This document shows positions 22,247 to 30,718 of a DNA stretch of 33,817 nucleotides, one piece after another. Numbering within the stretch: position 1 is the stretch's first letter; every line of letters starts with the position of its first letter. Made by a program: the position numbers and the translations under genes. Source of the DNA: a bacterium (GTDB lineage Bacteria; Armatimonadota; Chthonomonadetes; Chthonomonadales; JAMCWF01); contig JAKBZR010000032.1 of assembly GCA_021842405.1 (NCBI GenBank), positions 1 to 33,817 of the forward strand, read 5' to 3'. The notes below the pieces were generated by a model. That model was not told where the DNA came from and searched no databases. It worked only from the letters and a program-made list of their open reading frames with translations.

Positions 22247-23939
22247 CCTCTCCTCCTTTTTGTTCGCGAGTGGCCAGCAATGCGTAGCGCGCGATTGCCG
22301 ACAGGTAGATCGTTTCGATATTCCTCCCTTTCTCAAAATCGGCTGCAATTTGATTGGCCCAACGTCGTAACGCCTGCTTTTCAGGGCTTGGGTCGTTCTC
22401 TTTCGGATAGTTCCGGGTGATGTGGTAGGACAGGCGGGCGCTGCTCAGATGATTCGTTTCTCTTTGGAGTCCGTCAGGCAGGAATGAAGCAGAATAACAC
22501 GAACCGCTGCTCAGATGACTCGTTTCTCTTTGGAGGGTGAAACGCAGCAGGTCATGCAGCCAGCCGCGCTCGGCCGAGTTGTCTCTTACCCATTTGGTTA
22601 AGCATCGAGCGTGATGGGCAATGGCTTCATGATTCCGCCACTTCCATATCTGCCCGAAGGCGGCGAACTGATCCTTCGCTTCCGTTGCACCCGGCGCAGG
22701 TTTCGATTTCGCTTCTTGCTCTAGAAGCGCATCAGCCTGCATGACCGCTCGGCGGATCGGATGCTTTTTCTTTACCAACGCCATTCCGCCGCTGATCGTC
22801 AGCTCCAGGTCGCGAAATTCCGCTTGAAAAAGTTGCTGAACGTGAAAAGCAAAGTCAAAGACGATGTTCCACGGGCCAACCAACAGCAGGTCATCGCCGC
22901 CCGAAAACACGGTGTAGATAGAACTCCATTTGGGCTGACGCATCTCTTCATCTAATTTTACGGCGAAGAATTTATCGAGCCGCTGGCTGAATTGAATTAA
23001 CGGCTGCCAATCGCCGGCATCCTTTAGTATGTGGTCTACTGCTTTACCTAGGGAATCCACATCCATTTTTAAGACTCCGAGATAAGGCCCCCCCTCTGCC
23101 TGATCGGCAATATTATCGAAGTCTAGAGGATGGCCTTGATTGTCGGTGGGGATATGCCGTGTGATACGCCTTGAGACGATTTTGGCGCTGCCGTCCCAGC
23201 GGGGTGCTGAATCGGATAAATCAAAGACGTAGCGGGCGGTAGCGGTGTCCGGTTTGTTTGGGTGAAGTGATAATTTCAGCCCGGCGATCTCATACTCACT
23301 CATCCCGTCAGATGGGTCGTGTATCGTCATGAATCGCGATGCAGGCAATATCCTTCCCATTTCGTCGTCCTGCCGGCACATCCAGCAGACCGGAATTTCG
23401 GAGTCTTCATCAGGAATCCGGATGGACGCCGTTGCTAATTGCCGTCGGCAAATGGAGCAAGTTGGGTAAATGGGGTCTAGGTAAATGGGGTCTAAGACAA
23501 GCTTTTCGGGATTCCATTCACCGTTATGAACGGCGATGTTCGCCCAGGGGCGCAGCTTCTCTTTTTGGAGGGCAGTCAAGGCGCGGTTATAGCTTTCCCT
23601 TACGCTGGGAGATTCGGGAACCATACACAGCGCCAATCGGATGCGGGCGCCCACCGTGTCGCGCAGCCATTCTGCCACCACGCCACGCTCGCGCTCCACT
23701 GCTTCTCGATGAGAAGGCTCAAGATCGGGACCGCGCAGCAAAAATTTGCCGGCCGCACTAAAGAGCAGGCAATCATCACCCCACCCGGCGGCGGATAAAA
23801 TGCGGCGGGCCGCCAACTCGGAAAACGCCTGCAAGAAAAAAGAGCGGGCGCGCAGTCGACGGGACTGGCCTCCATGAGAACCGACAATGTCGAGCAGATA
23901 ATCTTGGATTCCGGATACATCTCCTACAATAATAAACAT
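22236..23939 (-). CDS. cas10: Cas10 (Csm1) without HD domain, cyclic oligoadenylate synthase
   Basis: At 567 aa this is much shorter than usual Csm1 (about 750-850). It begins at MFIIVGDVSGIQDYLLD, which in full-length Csm1 follows the HD nuclease domain, so the DNase domain is missing. The zinc ribbon is present (Cys161, Cys164, Cys185, Cys188), as is the catalytic palm motif FSGGDDLL (GGDD 347-350), so it should still make cyclic oligoadenylate when target RNA is bound. Residues 469-490 are partly repeated at 491-500 (LQRETSHLSS and LQRETNHLSS, a 66-bp step), and DPIYLDPIY at 150-158 is another short in-frame duplication. It starts 8 bp after cas4 with GGGGGTGA upstream. Confidence 0.93.
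   Translation of the reverse strand: MFIIVGDVSGIQDYLLDIVGSHGGQSRRLRARSFFLQAFSELAARRILSAAGWGDDCLLFSAAGKFLLRGPDLEPSHREAVERERGVVAEWLRDTVGARIRLALCMVPESPSVRESYNRALTALQKEKLRPWANIAVHNGEWNPEKLVLDPIYLDPIYPTCSICRRQLATASIRIPDEDSEIPVCWMCRQDDEMGRILPASRFMTIHDPSDGMSEYEIAGLKLSLHPNKPDTATARYVFDLSDSAPRWDGSAKIVSRRITRHIPTDNQGHPLDFDNIADQAEGGPYLGVLKMDVDSLGKAVDHILKDAGDWQPLIQFSQRLDKFFAVKLDEEMRQPKWSSIYTVFSGGDDLLLVGPWNIVFDFAFHVQQLFQAEFRDLELTISGGMALVKKKHPIRRAVMQADALLEQEAKSKPAPGATEAKDQFAAFGQIWKWRNHEAIAHHARCLTKWVRDNSAERGWLHDLLRFTLQRETSHLSSGSCYSASFLPDGLQRETNHLSSARLSYHITRNYPKENDPSPEKQALRRWANQIAADFEKGRNIETIYLSAIARYALLATREQKGGEDGT
22440..22540. repeat. in-frame 66-bp step duplication inside cas10
   Basis: CTGCTCAGATGATTCG at 22441 recurs with one change at 22507, and similarity extends through TTTCTCTTTGGAG in both. 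The step of 66 bp equals 22 codons, so the frame is kept. Confidence 0.75.
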
Positions 23940-23947
23940 CGTTCATT

Positions 23948-24508
23948 TCACCCCCAACACAGTTCTTGATAGGCGCACTTGCTGCAGATTCCCATCGGCT
24001 CGGCCACCTCCGGCGGCGAAGGCATATCGCGAACCTCATCAATGCGCCGCAGCAAGCCCTCAAGCTCGGCTTCGTCTTTTGGCGTCAGCACAATCTCCTC
24101 GCGACGCTTCAGCCGTGGGTACTCCATCAAGCCGCGCACATTGCGCACCCCAACGCGCTTGAGGAAATAGAGGTAGTAAAGCAGTTGAAACCGCTGGGCG
24201 CGGGTGGCTTTGCGGCTCAGCTTGGTTTCGTGAACGGTGATGACAGCCTCCGCCTCCTTGCCGCCGCTCTCTTCCAGGCCGTCCAGCCGCACCAACCCGC
24301 CCAACAGGATGTCCTTGTCACTCCGATCCGGATAGGCCTCCTCCTGCAGCTCCCGGCCCTCCGCCACCCGATCGGAGGCGTGTTCCTGCTCCATCTGATG
24401 GCAATGCCACCAGAGCTTGCGCTCACAGAGGGCGCAGTAGTGCACCTGGGTGCCGGTGGTGTGGAGGGAGGTGAGCGAGTCTCGGACAGTCATATCCTCA
24501 AGAGTCAT
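23948..24508 (-). CDS. cas4: Cas4 family nuclease for prespacer processing
   Basis: From ATG 24508 the protein has 186 aa. It has the Fe-S cysteines (Cys25 or Cys28 in CALCERK; Cys175, Cys178 and Cys184 in CSKCAYQELC) and the RecB-type nuclease residues Asp76 (VRLDG), Glu94 and Lys96 (HETKLS) and Gln108-x2-Tyr-Tyr. Cas4 trims prespacers and checks the PAM before Cas1-Cas2 integration. It overlaps cas7 by 11 bp; ATG 24493 is an alternative start 4 bp after that stop. Unusually, cas4 is separated from cas1 and cas2 by the whole type III-A block. Confidence 0.92.
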   Translation of the reverse strand: MTLEDMTVRDSLTSLHTTGTQVHYCALCERKLWWHCHQMEQEHASDRVAEGRELQEEAYPDRSDKDILLGGLVRLDGLEESGGKEAEAVITVHETKLSRKATRAQRFQLLYYLYFLKRVGVRNVRGLMEYPRLKRREEIVLTPKDEAELEGLLRRIDEVRDMPSPPEVAEPMGICSKCAYQELCWG

Positions 24509-25565
24509 AGTCGAACTGTTTGAGGCGCTCCGTGAGATCTGTTTCCGCCCTGTTGAGTGCGTCATCTGTTGCCGCGACATCGGCCACGTACCCCTTTGCA
24601 GGAAGGGCTACGTAGAGATTGACATCAGTCACGCTGCTATCAAGGATCGGGTTCGCCCGCTTGTATTCGCTCTCCTCTGTTAGATCCGCTCGTATCGCCG
24701 CCGCCAGCAAACTGGCGTCACCGCTTATCGCGATAGATAACGTGGTTTGAGGACTATATGTGCGCGACTGGTTACTCGTCACGCGCCAATGGATCAGGCT
24801 GTGTGCGAGCGCCGGGATAATCCGGTCGCGCCGAGTCTTGGGACAAATTAAACGTATCCCGTCCGGACTCTCCGCCCAGCCCTGATTCTTGAGGTTGGAG
24901 ATGGTTTCAATTCCTACTTCTGGCTCGAAGTTGTTCAGCGAAACGCTAAACAGAGTGCGCAAGTCGATGGCAACATCGTAAATAAAAAGTCCGCTGGCAC
25001 GGGCCCCCACGTTTTCCTTCGGTATCCAGTGTCGCATGGGCAGATTCCGATCCTCATCTCGTAGGTATTGGAATAATTCCTCCTGTGATATCTCCTTACC
25101 TTTGTCATCCACCACGCGAACTTTATGCTTCTCAGGAAGATCGCTTCGGTCAAAGGTGATATCCTCTTGCGCAAGGCTACTGAGGGTTGGGTGAAGGGGT
25201 CGCAGCGCCGAAATTGATAGCGGACTGCGGCGCTTGATCGGTGCCTTCTCCGATTCTGCGTGCATCCAGCCGCCGATGAGTTGGTCCGTATACATTGGGT
25301 CACAGGTGGACCACGGCTCTTTCTGGTTAAGGTCCTTTTTTTCGGATCCCTCTTTTTTTGTGAGGGTGAAGTTGAAGGTTACCGGCGATCTATCCTCGCC
25401 AAGTGCCTCTACTATTCCATCCAAAATAGATCGCTTGACTTGTTGACCACTTGAATAGGGTACGGGTCTATTGGTCAAAGGATCCCAATAAGTCTTCTGT
25501 CCATCGGCAACACAGAAGACTGTATGGTCAACCTGGCGCAGACCACGAATGTAAATGTATGGCAT
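24498..25565 (-). CDS. cas7: type I Cas7 backbone protein, Csp1-like
   Basis: The 355-aa protein shows Cas7-like features: an RNA-binding N-terminus (YIYIRGLRQVDHTVF), PYSSGQQVKRSILDG in the place of the crRNA-binding loop, and RRSPLSISALRPLHP. The stretches SSGQQVKRS, FDRSD-PE-HKV and LAHSLIHWRVTSNQ match what I remember of Csp1, the Cas7 of the 'PGING' branch found first in Porphyromonas. Cas7 subunits form the Cascade backbone on crRNA. The start ATG shares one base with the stop of the upstream gene. Confidence 0.82.
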   Translation of the reverse strand: MPYIYIRGLRQVDHTVFCVADGQKTYWDPLTNRPVPYSSGQQVKRSILDGIVEALGEDRSPVTFNFTLTKKEGSEKKDLNQKEPWSTCDPMYTDQLIGGWMHAESEKAPIKRRSPLSISALRPLHPTLSSLAQEDITFDRSDLPEKHKVRVVDDKGKEISQEELFQYLRDEDRNLPMRHWIPKENVGARASGLFIYDVAIDLRTLFSVSLNNFEPEVGIETISNLKNQGWAESPDGIRLICPKTRRDRIIPALAHSLIHWRVTSNQSRTYSPQTTLSIAISGDASLLAAAIRADLTEESEYKRANPILDSSVTDVNLYVALPAKGYVADVAATDDALNRAETDLTERLKQFDYDS

Positions 25566-27040
25566 TACGACGAAACCTCCTTTTGTTTTTCCGTGACGGC
25601 GTAGCTGAACCTAACAAGCGTTAGGAAGAGTGGAACCTTCTCGACTGGGAGAGCCAGGATATCTATAACGATCTGTTCGAACGTTGCGCGCTCTGAGTCG
25701 TCCTCGTTCACTATGCCCGTTAAGACATCGATAAAATCCCGCAGATTCTTCTTGTCGAGGATTTCCTGGACCATTTGTTTCCGGGTAGTCTTACCCCGTG
25801 TGCTTTGCTGCTGAAAACGCTGCAATGCTTTAGCAAGATCGTTAGCATGCTGATAAAGATCTTTATTGTTTAGCATTGCGATAATCCATGTTTGGTAAGT
25901 TTGGAATGCAAGTTTCTTTTTTGCATATGCGATATTCTCCTCTTTTGATGCAAGTTTCGTTTTTACGTTGGTTGGCGGTTTCGGCACCTTGTTATCGGCG
26001 TTAAAGATGTCCTTGGGCTTGATTGCGCGGAGTCCAATTTCGGTCATAAGACAAGCTTTTTCGAAGGCTGTTTCCGTCTGGTACAACTCCTCAAATGCGT
26101 AAGCTGGTAACCCATCTGGAACTGTAAACAACTTATTATAAAAGTCTACCGGGCGTCTGACAGATGGGAGATTTAGTTTCACGAATCCAATGGTCCTGTT
26201 CATCTTCCCTAACGAATAAACATAAGCCAATAAAGGATCCTGGCTTTCATTGAAATGAAAACTAAGAGCGAATAAAAGCTGAATCCAAGATTGTGTAACA
26301 AGCTTACTTACTCCTTTTTCTGTTTTAGCGTTAGGAGCGAACTTGTCCGATAACCCTCTCATTTTATATGTCACCCACTGTCCATTCCAAGTATTAATCT
26401 GGAGAGGTTTAAGCTGAGATGTTTGGTTTAAATAGTTACGATACTCCTTCCAACCTTCGAAAATAGCAAGTAGCACATCTTTTGAATCGATAAGGATAGT
26501 AAAACCTCCCTCCACTGTCATTCCACAAGCTGCGCCAAGCCAGCTTGCATAAATATCCTCTCTTGTAATCGGTATTTGCATGGAGGTGACTTGACCGGAG
26601 GTGGTGTTATCTATTCCAGCAGCGGGGCCGCCAAGGAAAAAACTTGCATCCGGCGCTGAATCATTTATTTTCTTATTAATCTCTTTCACACATAGCTTCG
26701 TAGCTTTGTAGAACCATTTCTGCGCTTCGGTCTTGTTACGACCTACACCCTCTCCTTCGTAATACAATAGACCTAACTTGTAGCGCGCCGCCGCATCTGT
26801 TTTTGCCTCCTTTTTAAGCTGAGTAACACTCATACCTTCATTCATTTTTCTAGTGTAATCGATTGTGCCTACGTTTAATCTTTGAAAAAATGGCGAATTG
26901 CCTACATGTTGTAATATTTTTGCGCTCCCGAAAAATAATGGCGCATATATTTCATTAAAGAACTCATATATAGTGTAGGTTCGCCCGAAATGCTCATTCA
27001 CACATTCAACTAACCGTTTTCCGATCACAGCATGATACAT
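25565..27040 (-). CDS. cas8: Cas8-position large subunit (Csp2-like) with a Sel1-like repeat
   Basis: Assigned mainly by position: 491 aa, between cas3 and cas7 in a type I operon that otherwise lacks a large subunit. Residues 1-60 (EFFNEIYAPLFFGS, GNSPFF) look like the start of a Cas8. Residues 81-117 match the Sel1/TPR-like repeat: AAARYKLGLLYYEGEGVG followed by KTEAQKWFYKA. Sel1 repeats mediate protein-protein contact and are not usual in Cas8. The rest is mostly helical, with long basic helices near residues 370-430. The gene is clearly more AT-rich than cas10 or cas6. Overlaps: 16 bp with cas3 and 1 bp with cas7. AAGGAGG precedes ATG 27040. Confidence 0.65.
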   Translation of the reverse strand: MYHAVIGKRLVECVNEHFGRTYTIYEFFNEIYAPLFFGSAKILQHVGNSPFFQRLNVGTIDYTRKMNEGMSVTQLKKEAKTDAAARYKLGLLYYEGEGVGRNKTEAQKWFYKATKLCVKEINKKINDSAPDASFFLGGPAAGIDNTTSGQVTSMQIPITREDIYASWLGAACGMTVEGGFTILIDSKDVLLAIFEGWKEYRNYLNQTSQLKPLQINTWNGQWVTYKMRGLSDKFAPNAKTEKGVSKLVTQSWIQLLFALSFHFNESQDPLLAYVYSLGKMNRTIGFVKLNLPSVRRPVDFYNKLFTVPDGLPAYAFEELYQTETAFEKACLMTEIGLRAIKPKDIFNADNKVPKPPTNVKTKLASKEENIAYAKKKLAFQTYQTWIIAMLNNKDLYQHANDLAKALQRFQQQSTRGKTTRKQMVQEILDKKNLRDFIDVLTGIVNEDDSERATFEQIVIDILALPVEKVPLFLTLVRFSYAVTEKQKEVSS

Positions 27041-29190
27041 GTTAGTTCCTCCTTAGATCCAAATGTTAATCCTATCGTAGAGTCATACGCACAATCCGGG
27101 CATACAAAAGGATTATTTCCGAAATGTAGCCGACGCCATTCTCTATTTCTTGAATATAATGATTTTACAGATACCGGTATCTCCAGCATTTGCCGTTCAT
27201 TTTTAATGTGCTGATAATCATATACGTCGTTTTCGCGGATTACCACAGCAGTTTCAATTTCTAGGTTCTCCAAGAGAAGGCTTTTTGGATAATTACAGAG
27301 TTCGGAGAGTTTAAACCCATCCTCTGTATCCACAAGATGAGTAGCAATCTGGCTCATATCCAGTTTGGGATAAACTGTATCAATGAGTTGTTGCAGCTCA
27401 GCTTCCTCGATTCGGCAGCCATTTTTGAGGATGTCCCAACTCTTTTTGAGTAAATCAAGAGTATATGGCTTTGCATCCCTGCTATTTTCAGGCGGTTTAA
27501 TAACGGCGATATTCGCGAGGCTGGATGTAGGTCGGCGTCTATTAACTCGTCCAAACCGCTGGATGAGGCTGTCAAGAGGTGCGCAATCGGTTACCATAGT
27601 ATCGAAGGAGATATCAAGACTAACCTCGATTACCTGAGTAGAACATACGACGCATGGACCATGCGAATTTTCAAGTCCCTCGATCTTGCTTTCCAAGCAT
27701 GCTCGATCTTTTCGCCGAAATCGGCTGTGAACAAGAACTTTAGGAATCTCCGGAACGCAGTCATGAAGCCACCTGAACCGATTTTGCGCATTTGCAACGC
27801 GGTTGGACACAAATAAAACCTTCTTGCCGTTACGCACGGCTGAATAAACGTACTCCCGCGCTGATTCCTCATCTTCTAGCTTGTAAATTACGTGCCTATC
27901 GTAGGTAGACAACTCTTGCTTGCTCAACTTAATCTCTTCTACCTTATCTTTTCCACCCAAGCAGCGCCGAATCTCATCGGATAGCGCGGTTGGGATCGTC
28001 GCGCTACCGATGTGAATCCTACACCCCAGGCGATTTAGAGATCGGATAAGAGCCATTACCATAGCTTGAGCCTGTTCATTGTAAACATGGACCTCATCGA
28101 GGATAACGTCTTGCCCAGCGATATCGAGTGCGACAGCTTCATGTCCAGCAAGCCCGAATATGATACTAGCAATCTGATAGGGCGTCATGACTTTGATGGC
28201 TGCGCCAGGATGCCTTTGCAATATTGTCTCCTCATCATCGTCTATTTCAATAATGGAAGAAGCGTGTACTCGACGAATGTCGGTTCGTTTATCAAGTGAT
28301 AAACGTTTGTCTCCTTCCCCGTTCATTGCCGCATCTAGACGTAAAAACATCGCGTTGATCGACGCTTGAAAAGGTAATAGATAAAAGACCCTGCAATGGC
28401 ACCGTCGAAGCAGAAAATCCGTTTTTCCAGAGCCTGTGGGCGCGATGACCATCGTGTGTGGTTTAGGCGAGGCTGCTGATTTCTTGGCGAGGGGATAGAG
28501 CTTCTCATCGGCGACTTTTGCGCGATCCTCAAATACTTTGAGATTAGGAAATTCGAAAAGTCGGCAAACATGCTGCTCAGTTTCTTCCTCAAGCGCGGAA
28601 GCCAGATGATCTGCAGACATCAATAGTCCGCGCCATCGATTTCGACCACATTGCTTCGATTCTACGTTGCATACAGATTGTTGGAACGCCTTTTTTATAT
28701 CATTGTAACTTAATCGTTTTGCTTGAACCCCGCATTCGTTGAGAATTTCAAAGGCGTAGGGGCTCCATTCATCCCATTGCTTATAATGCTGCTCGAAAAC
28801 CGCTTCTTCTTCATAGTTGTTTACCAGGTCGAGAAGCCCTTTTCCACGGTTGCCGTTTATCATTATCCGAACGGACTTGTGGTGACCGACTACCATTTCG
28901 ATTAATTGTGACCACTCCGCACAATCAAACGCAGGTAAAAACAAAAGTGAGGAGATCTCGTGTCGGTACGGTACTTGGTACTTGCTTGGATTAAAACCAT
29001 TGGTAAGACTTTCCTGAAAGTATGGGTGGGCTTTGCCCAGATCATGGAGGATCGCGCCGTGTCTTGCCGTGTTATATTCATCCTCCGTGATCGATGGGAG
29101 CAACGGTTTGATTATCGCCTCAATTGCTTTTACAACATGGCACGTATGGTCTCGTAGGCTCGTGCCGTCGCTTTTCGCAAGAATTATCAT
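27025..29190 (-). CDS. cas3: Cas3 helicase-nuclease, HD domain first
   Basis: The 721-aa protein has an N-terminal HD nuclease (His15 in RDHTCH, His49-Asp50 in LHDLGK, His77, and His103-His104 in VGHHK) followed by a superfamily 2 helicase: Walker A APTGSGKT (250-257), DEVH (365-368), SAT (396-398) and motif VI QRFGRVNRR (544-552). All key residues are present. It degrades target DNA after recruitment by Cascade. A Cys pair near the C-terminus (CPDC) may bind metal. It overlaps cas5 by 4 bp (ATGA). Confidence 0.95.
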   Translation of the reverse strand: MIILAKSDGTSLRDHTCHVVKAIEAIIKPLLPSITEDEYNTARHGAILHDLGKAHPYFQESLTNGFNPSKYQVPYRHEISSLLFLPAFDCAEWSQLIEMVVGHHKSVRIMINGNRGKGLLDLVNNYEEEAVFEQHYKQWDEWSPYAFEILNECGVQAKRLSYNDIKKAFQQSVCNVESKQCGRNRWRGLLMSADHLASALEEETEQHVCRLFEFPNLKVFEDRAKVADEKLYPLAKKSAASPKPHTMVIAPTGSGKTDFLLRRCHCRVFYLLPFQASINAMFLRLDAAMNGEGDKRLSLDKRTDIRRVHASSIIEIDDDEETILQRHPGAAIKVMTPYQIASIIFGLAGHEAVALDIAGQDVILDEVHVYNEQAQAMVMALIRSLNRLGCRIHIGSATIPTALSDEIRRCLGGKDKVEEIKLSKQELSTYDRHVIYKLEDEESAREYVYSAVRNGKKVLFVSNRVANAQNRFRWLHDCVPEIPKVLVHSRFRRKDRACLESKIEGLENSHGPCVVCSTQVIEVSLDISFDTMVTDCAPLDSLIQRFGRVNRRRPTSSLANIAVIKPPENSRDAKPYTLDLLKKSWDILKNGCRIEEAELQQLIDTVYPKLDMSQIATHLVDTEDGFKLSELCNYPKSLLLENLEIETAVVIRENDVYDYQHIKNERQMLEIPVSVKSLYSRNREWRRLHFGNNPFVCPDCAYDSTIGLTFGSKEELTCIML

Positions 29191-29747
29191 ACGGACTCCT
29201 CTTCATTATTATCCGGATCGACAATAGTCAGATAGCCGTACATAGGGGCGGCATCCTCGAACCTATTGAAGCCAACGAGGAATGAATTTGGTGTCCGTTC
29301 GAACCTTAGTTCGACACCCGGAAGCGATTCGAAGGAATCTGAGGAGATCGTACTAATATCGGTTGGTAGCAATAAGTCCTCATTGCGGCATAGACAGATG
29401 TGCTGCGTCGCAGCCTTTTGCGCGTCGGAAAGGGATTCGAAAGCCAAGGTCAACTCCGGCTGGACCATCACTCCGCGCGTAATGATAGATACTGGGCGGA
29501 TTGCTACGTTTTTATTAACCTTCCAGCCGACGATTTGCGTCCGCTCTTGTTGTAGGTCTATGCCCCCGTGTCTCAGCCGGTGTCGGAGGATGGCTGCCAC
29601 TTCGAGCTTCTGTCTTAGACCCTCGACAATGGATGGCGTGAGGAACGATTGGCTGTAAGTCCTCTCGTCGCGAACCGCAGTCCAGGGTTTAATGTAAGCA
29701 AATGGTCCCGTATACTTCACCACGTACAAGCTGAGTTCTTTACTCAT
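29187..29747 (-). CDS. cas5: type I Cas5 protein
   Basis: From ATG 29747 the protein has 186 aa. The ATG overlaps the cas6 stop as ATGA and GGAG lies 12 bp upstream; a longer frame from 29801 runs inside cas6 and is unlikely. The first residues (MSKELSLYVVKYTGPFAYIKP) and TYSQSFLTPSIVEGL match the N-terminal ferredoxin-like strand and following segment of Cas5 proteins. Cas5 caps the 5' handle of the crRNA in Cascade. It is short for the family. The identity rests partly on gene order. Confidence 0.78.
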   Translation of the reverse strand: MSKELSLYVVKYTGPFAYIKPWTAVRDERTYSQSFLTPSIVEGLRQKLEVAAILRHRLRHGGIDLQQERTQIVGWKVNKNVAIRPVSIITRGVMVQPELTLAFESLSDAQKAATQHICLCRNEDLLLPTDISTISSDSFESLPGVELRFERTPNSFLVGFNRFEDAAPMYGYLTIVDPDNNEEESV

Positions 29748-30505
29748 AGAAGTATCTCCACCATCCCGAACCCGGCCGCGTTTTTCTCGCCCAGGCCGCA
29801 TTCATATCCCACTCGTATCATCTCCGGCGAGCCGCGCAGCGTGAACGGCGCCAGCGCCCCCACCACTTGAATGCCCTTGAAATCAATCAGCTTGGTGCCC
29901 CGGTGATGCTCCAAATAATCCGTATCGAATTCTAAGGCTAGGCGGTCGTCCGCCGGAGGCTTGCCGTGGAGCGCCCGGTATTTGGCCATTAAATTGCAGC
30001 GCACCTGCTCGCTGAAACGCGGATCCCCCGGACGCAGGTATTCCGGTGTGGGGCGCTCGCCCGAAATCGAGGCCACGATGGGTGAGAGGCAGGTGAACCG
30101 GTTCACTTCGTCGAGGTGAGGCGCCGGCAGCGTCTCCACCTGCGCGATGGACAGCGCGAGCCGGCCGACCGGCAAAACGCCCTCGGAGAGCAATCCGGTG
30201 GCGAAGGCGGTCAGGAACGGCTCAACCGGCGATGAGACCAGCCACTCCACCGGTCCCGGCCCGATATGCAGCAGAACGTGATCCGCTCGGCGGCGCTTGG
30301 CGCGAAGGGGAGAGAAGACGAACAGCTTAAAGCGGTGGCGATCGCGCTCATCTTCGGTGGCGGCATAGCCCTCAGTGTGAAGAAACTGAGCGTAATCCGC
30401 ATCGGCGCGCTCCAGGAAGCGGTAGACCACGCCGGTCAACAAATGCTGGTGGTTGATCGGCAAGCAGACCTCGCAGTCCAGCATCATGGTTACGCGCAGG
30501 CGCAT
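29744..30505 (-). CDS. cas6: CRISPR RNA endonuclease Cas6
   Basis: The 253-aa protein has the Cas6 layout: MRLRVTMMLDCEVCLPINHQ at the N-terminus with a likely catalytic-loop His (NHQHLL, His18 or His20), and the C-terminal glycine-rich loop GLGEKNAAGFGMVEI. It cuts the array transcript within each repeat to leave an 8-nt handle. Being the only cas6 in the window, it presumably supplies crRNA to both the type I and type III complexes. It is the first gene of the 13-gene cas operon, with AAGGAGG before ATG 30505. I see no confident promoter just upstream. Confidence 0.9.
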   Translation of the reverse strand: MRLRVTMMLDCEVCLPINHQHLLTGVVYRFLERADADYAQFLHTEGYAATEDERDRHRFKLFVFSPLRAKRRRADHVLLHIGPGPVEWLVSSPVEPFLTAFATGLLSEGVLPVGRLALSIAQVETLPAPHLDEVNRFTCLSPIVASISGERPTPEYLRPGDPRFSEQVRCNLMAKYRALHGKPPADDRLALEFDTDYLEHHRGTKLIDFKGIQVVGALAPFTLRGSPEMIRVGYECGLGEKNAAGFGMVEILL

Positions 30506-30671
30506 AAATCCTCCTTATAGCTTTAATACGACGGTCTGACTTGTGCAGATAAAGAATCGGTGGGTATTAGTTGTAATATCAAACGCGCTGCCCAGCGATT
30601 CCTCTTTCATTTACCATCGGGGGCATGATTGATATGCTATCTCGCCCCCTTCTCATTTTCAATCTTTTCAA

Positions 30672-30703
30672 CGAAAATCACTCCCGTAGAACTGAACTCT
30701 TTC
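30672..30703 (+). promoter_or_regulatory. copy 4 of the shared upstream motif
   Basis: TCCCGTAGAACTGAAC with flanking CTCTTTC (30682-30703) is an exact inverted match to 9197-9218. It ends 15 bp before the -35 box of the VWA operon. Preceding bases CGAAAATCACTCC also match 1102-1114. Confidence 0.5.
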
Positions 30704-30718
30704 CTGTTAGGGCTGCGG

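Noticed and set aside
22247-22348. A 34-residue N-terminal extension of Csm2
   Set aside because: It lies inside cas10 in another frame, has no Csm2-like content, and a strong ribosome binding site marks the later ATG 22246.
29748-29801. An 18-residue N-terminal extension of Cas5
   Set aside because: It overlaps cas6 coding sequence, while ATG 29747 gives the usual ATGA coupling and a typical Cas5 N-terminus.
30619-30649. Hairpin GGGGGC/GCCCCC as a terminator
   Set aside because: No run of T follows closely and no gene on the plus strand ends before it; kept only as a note in the intergenic entry.
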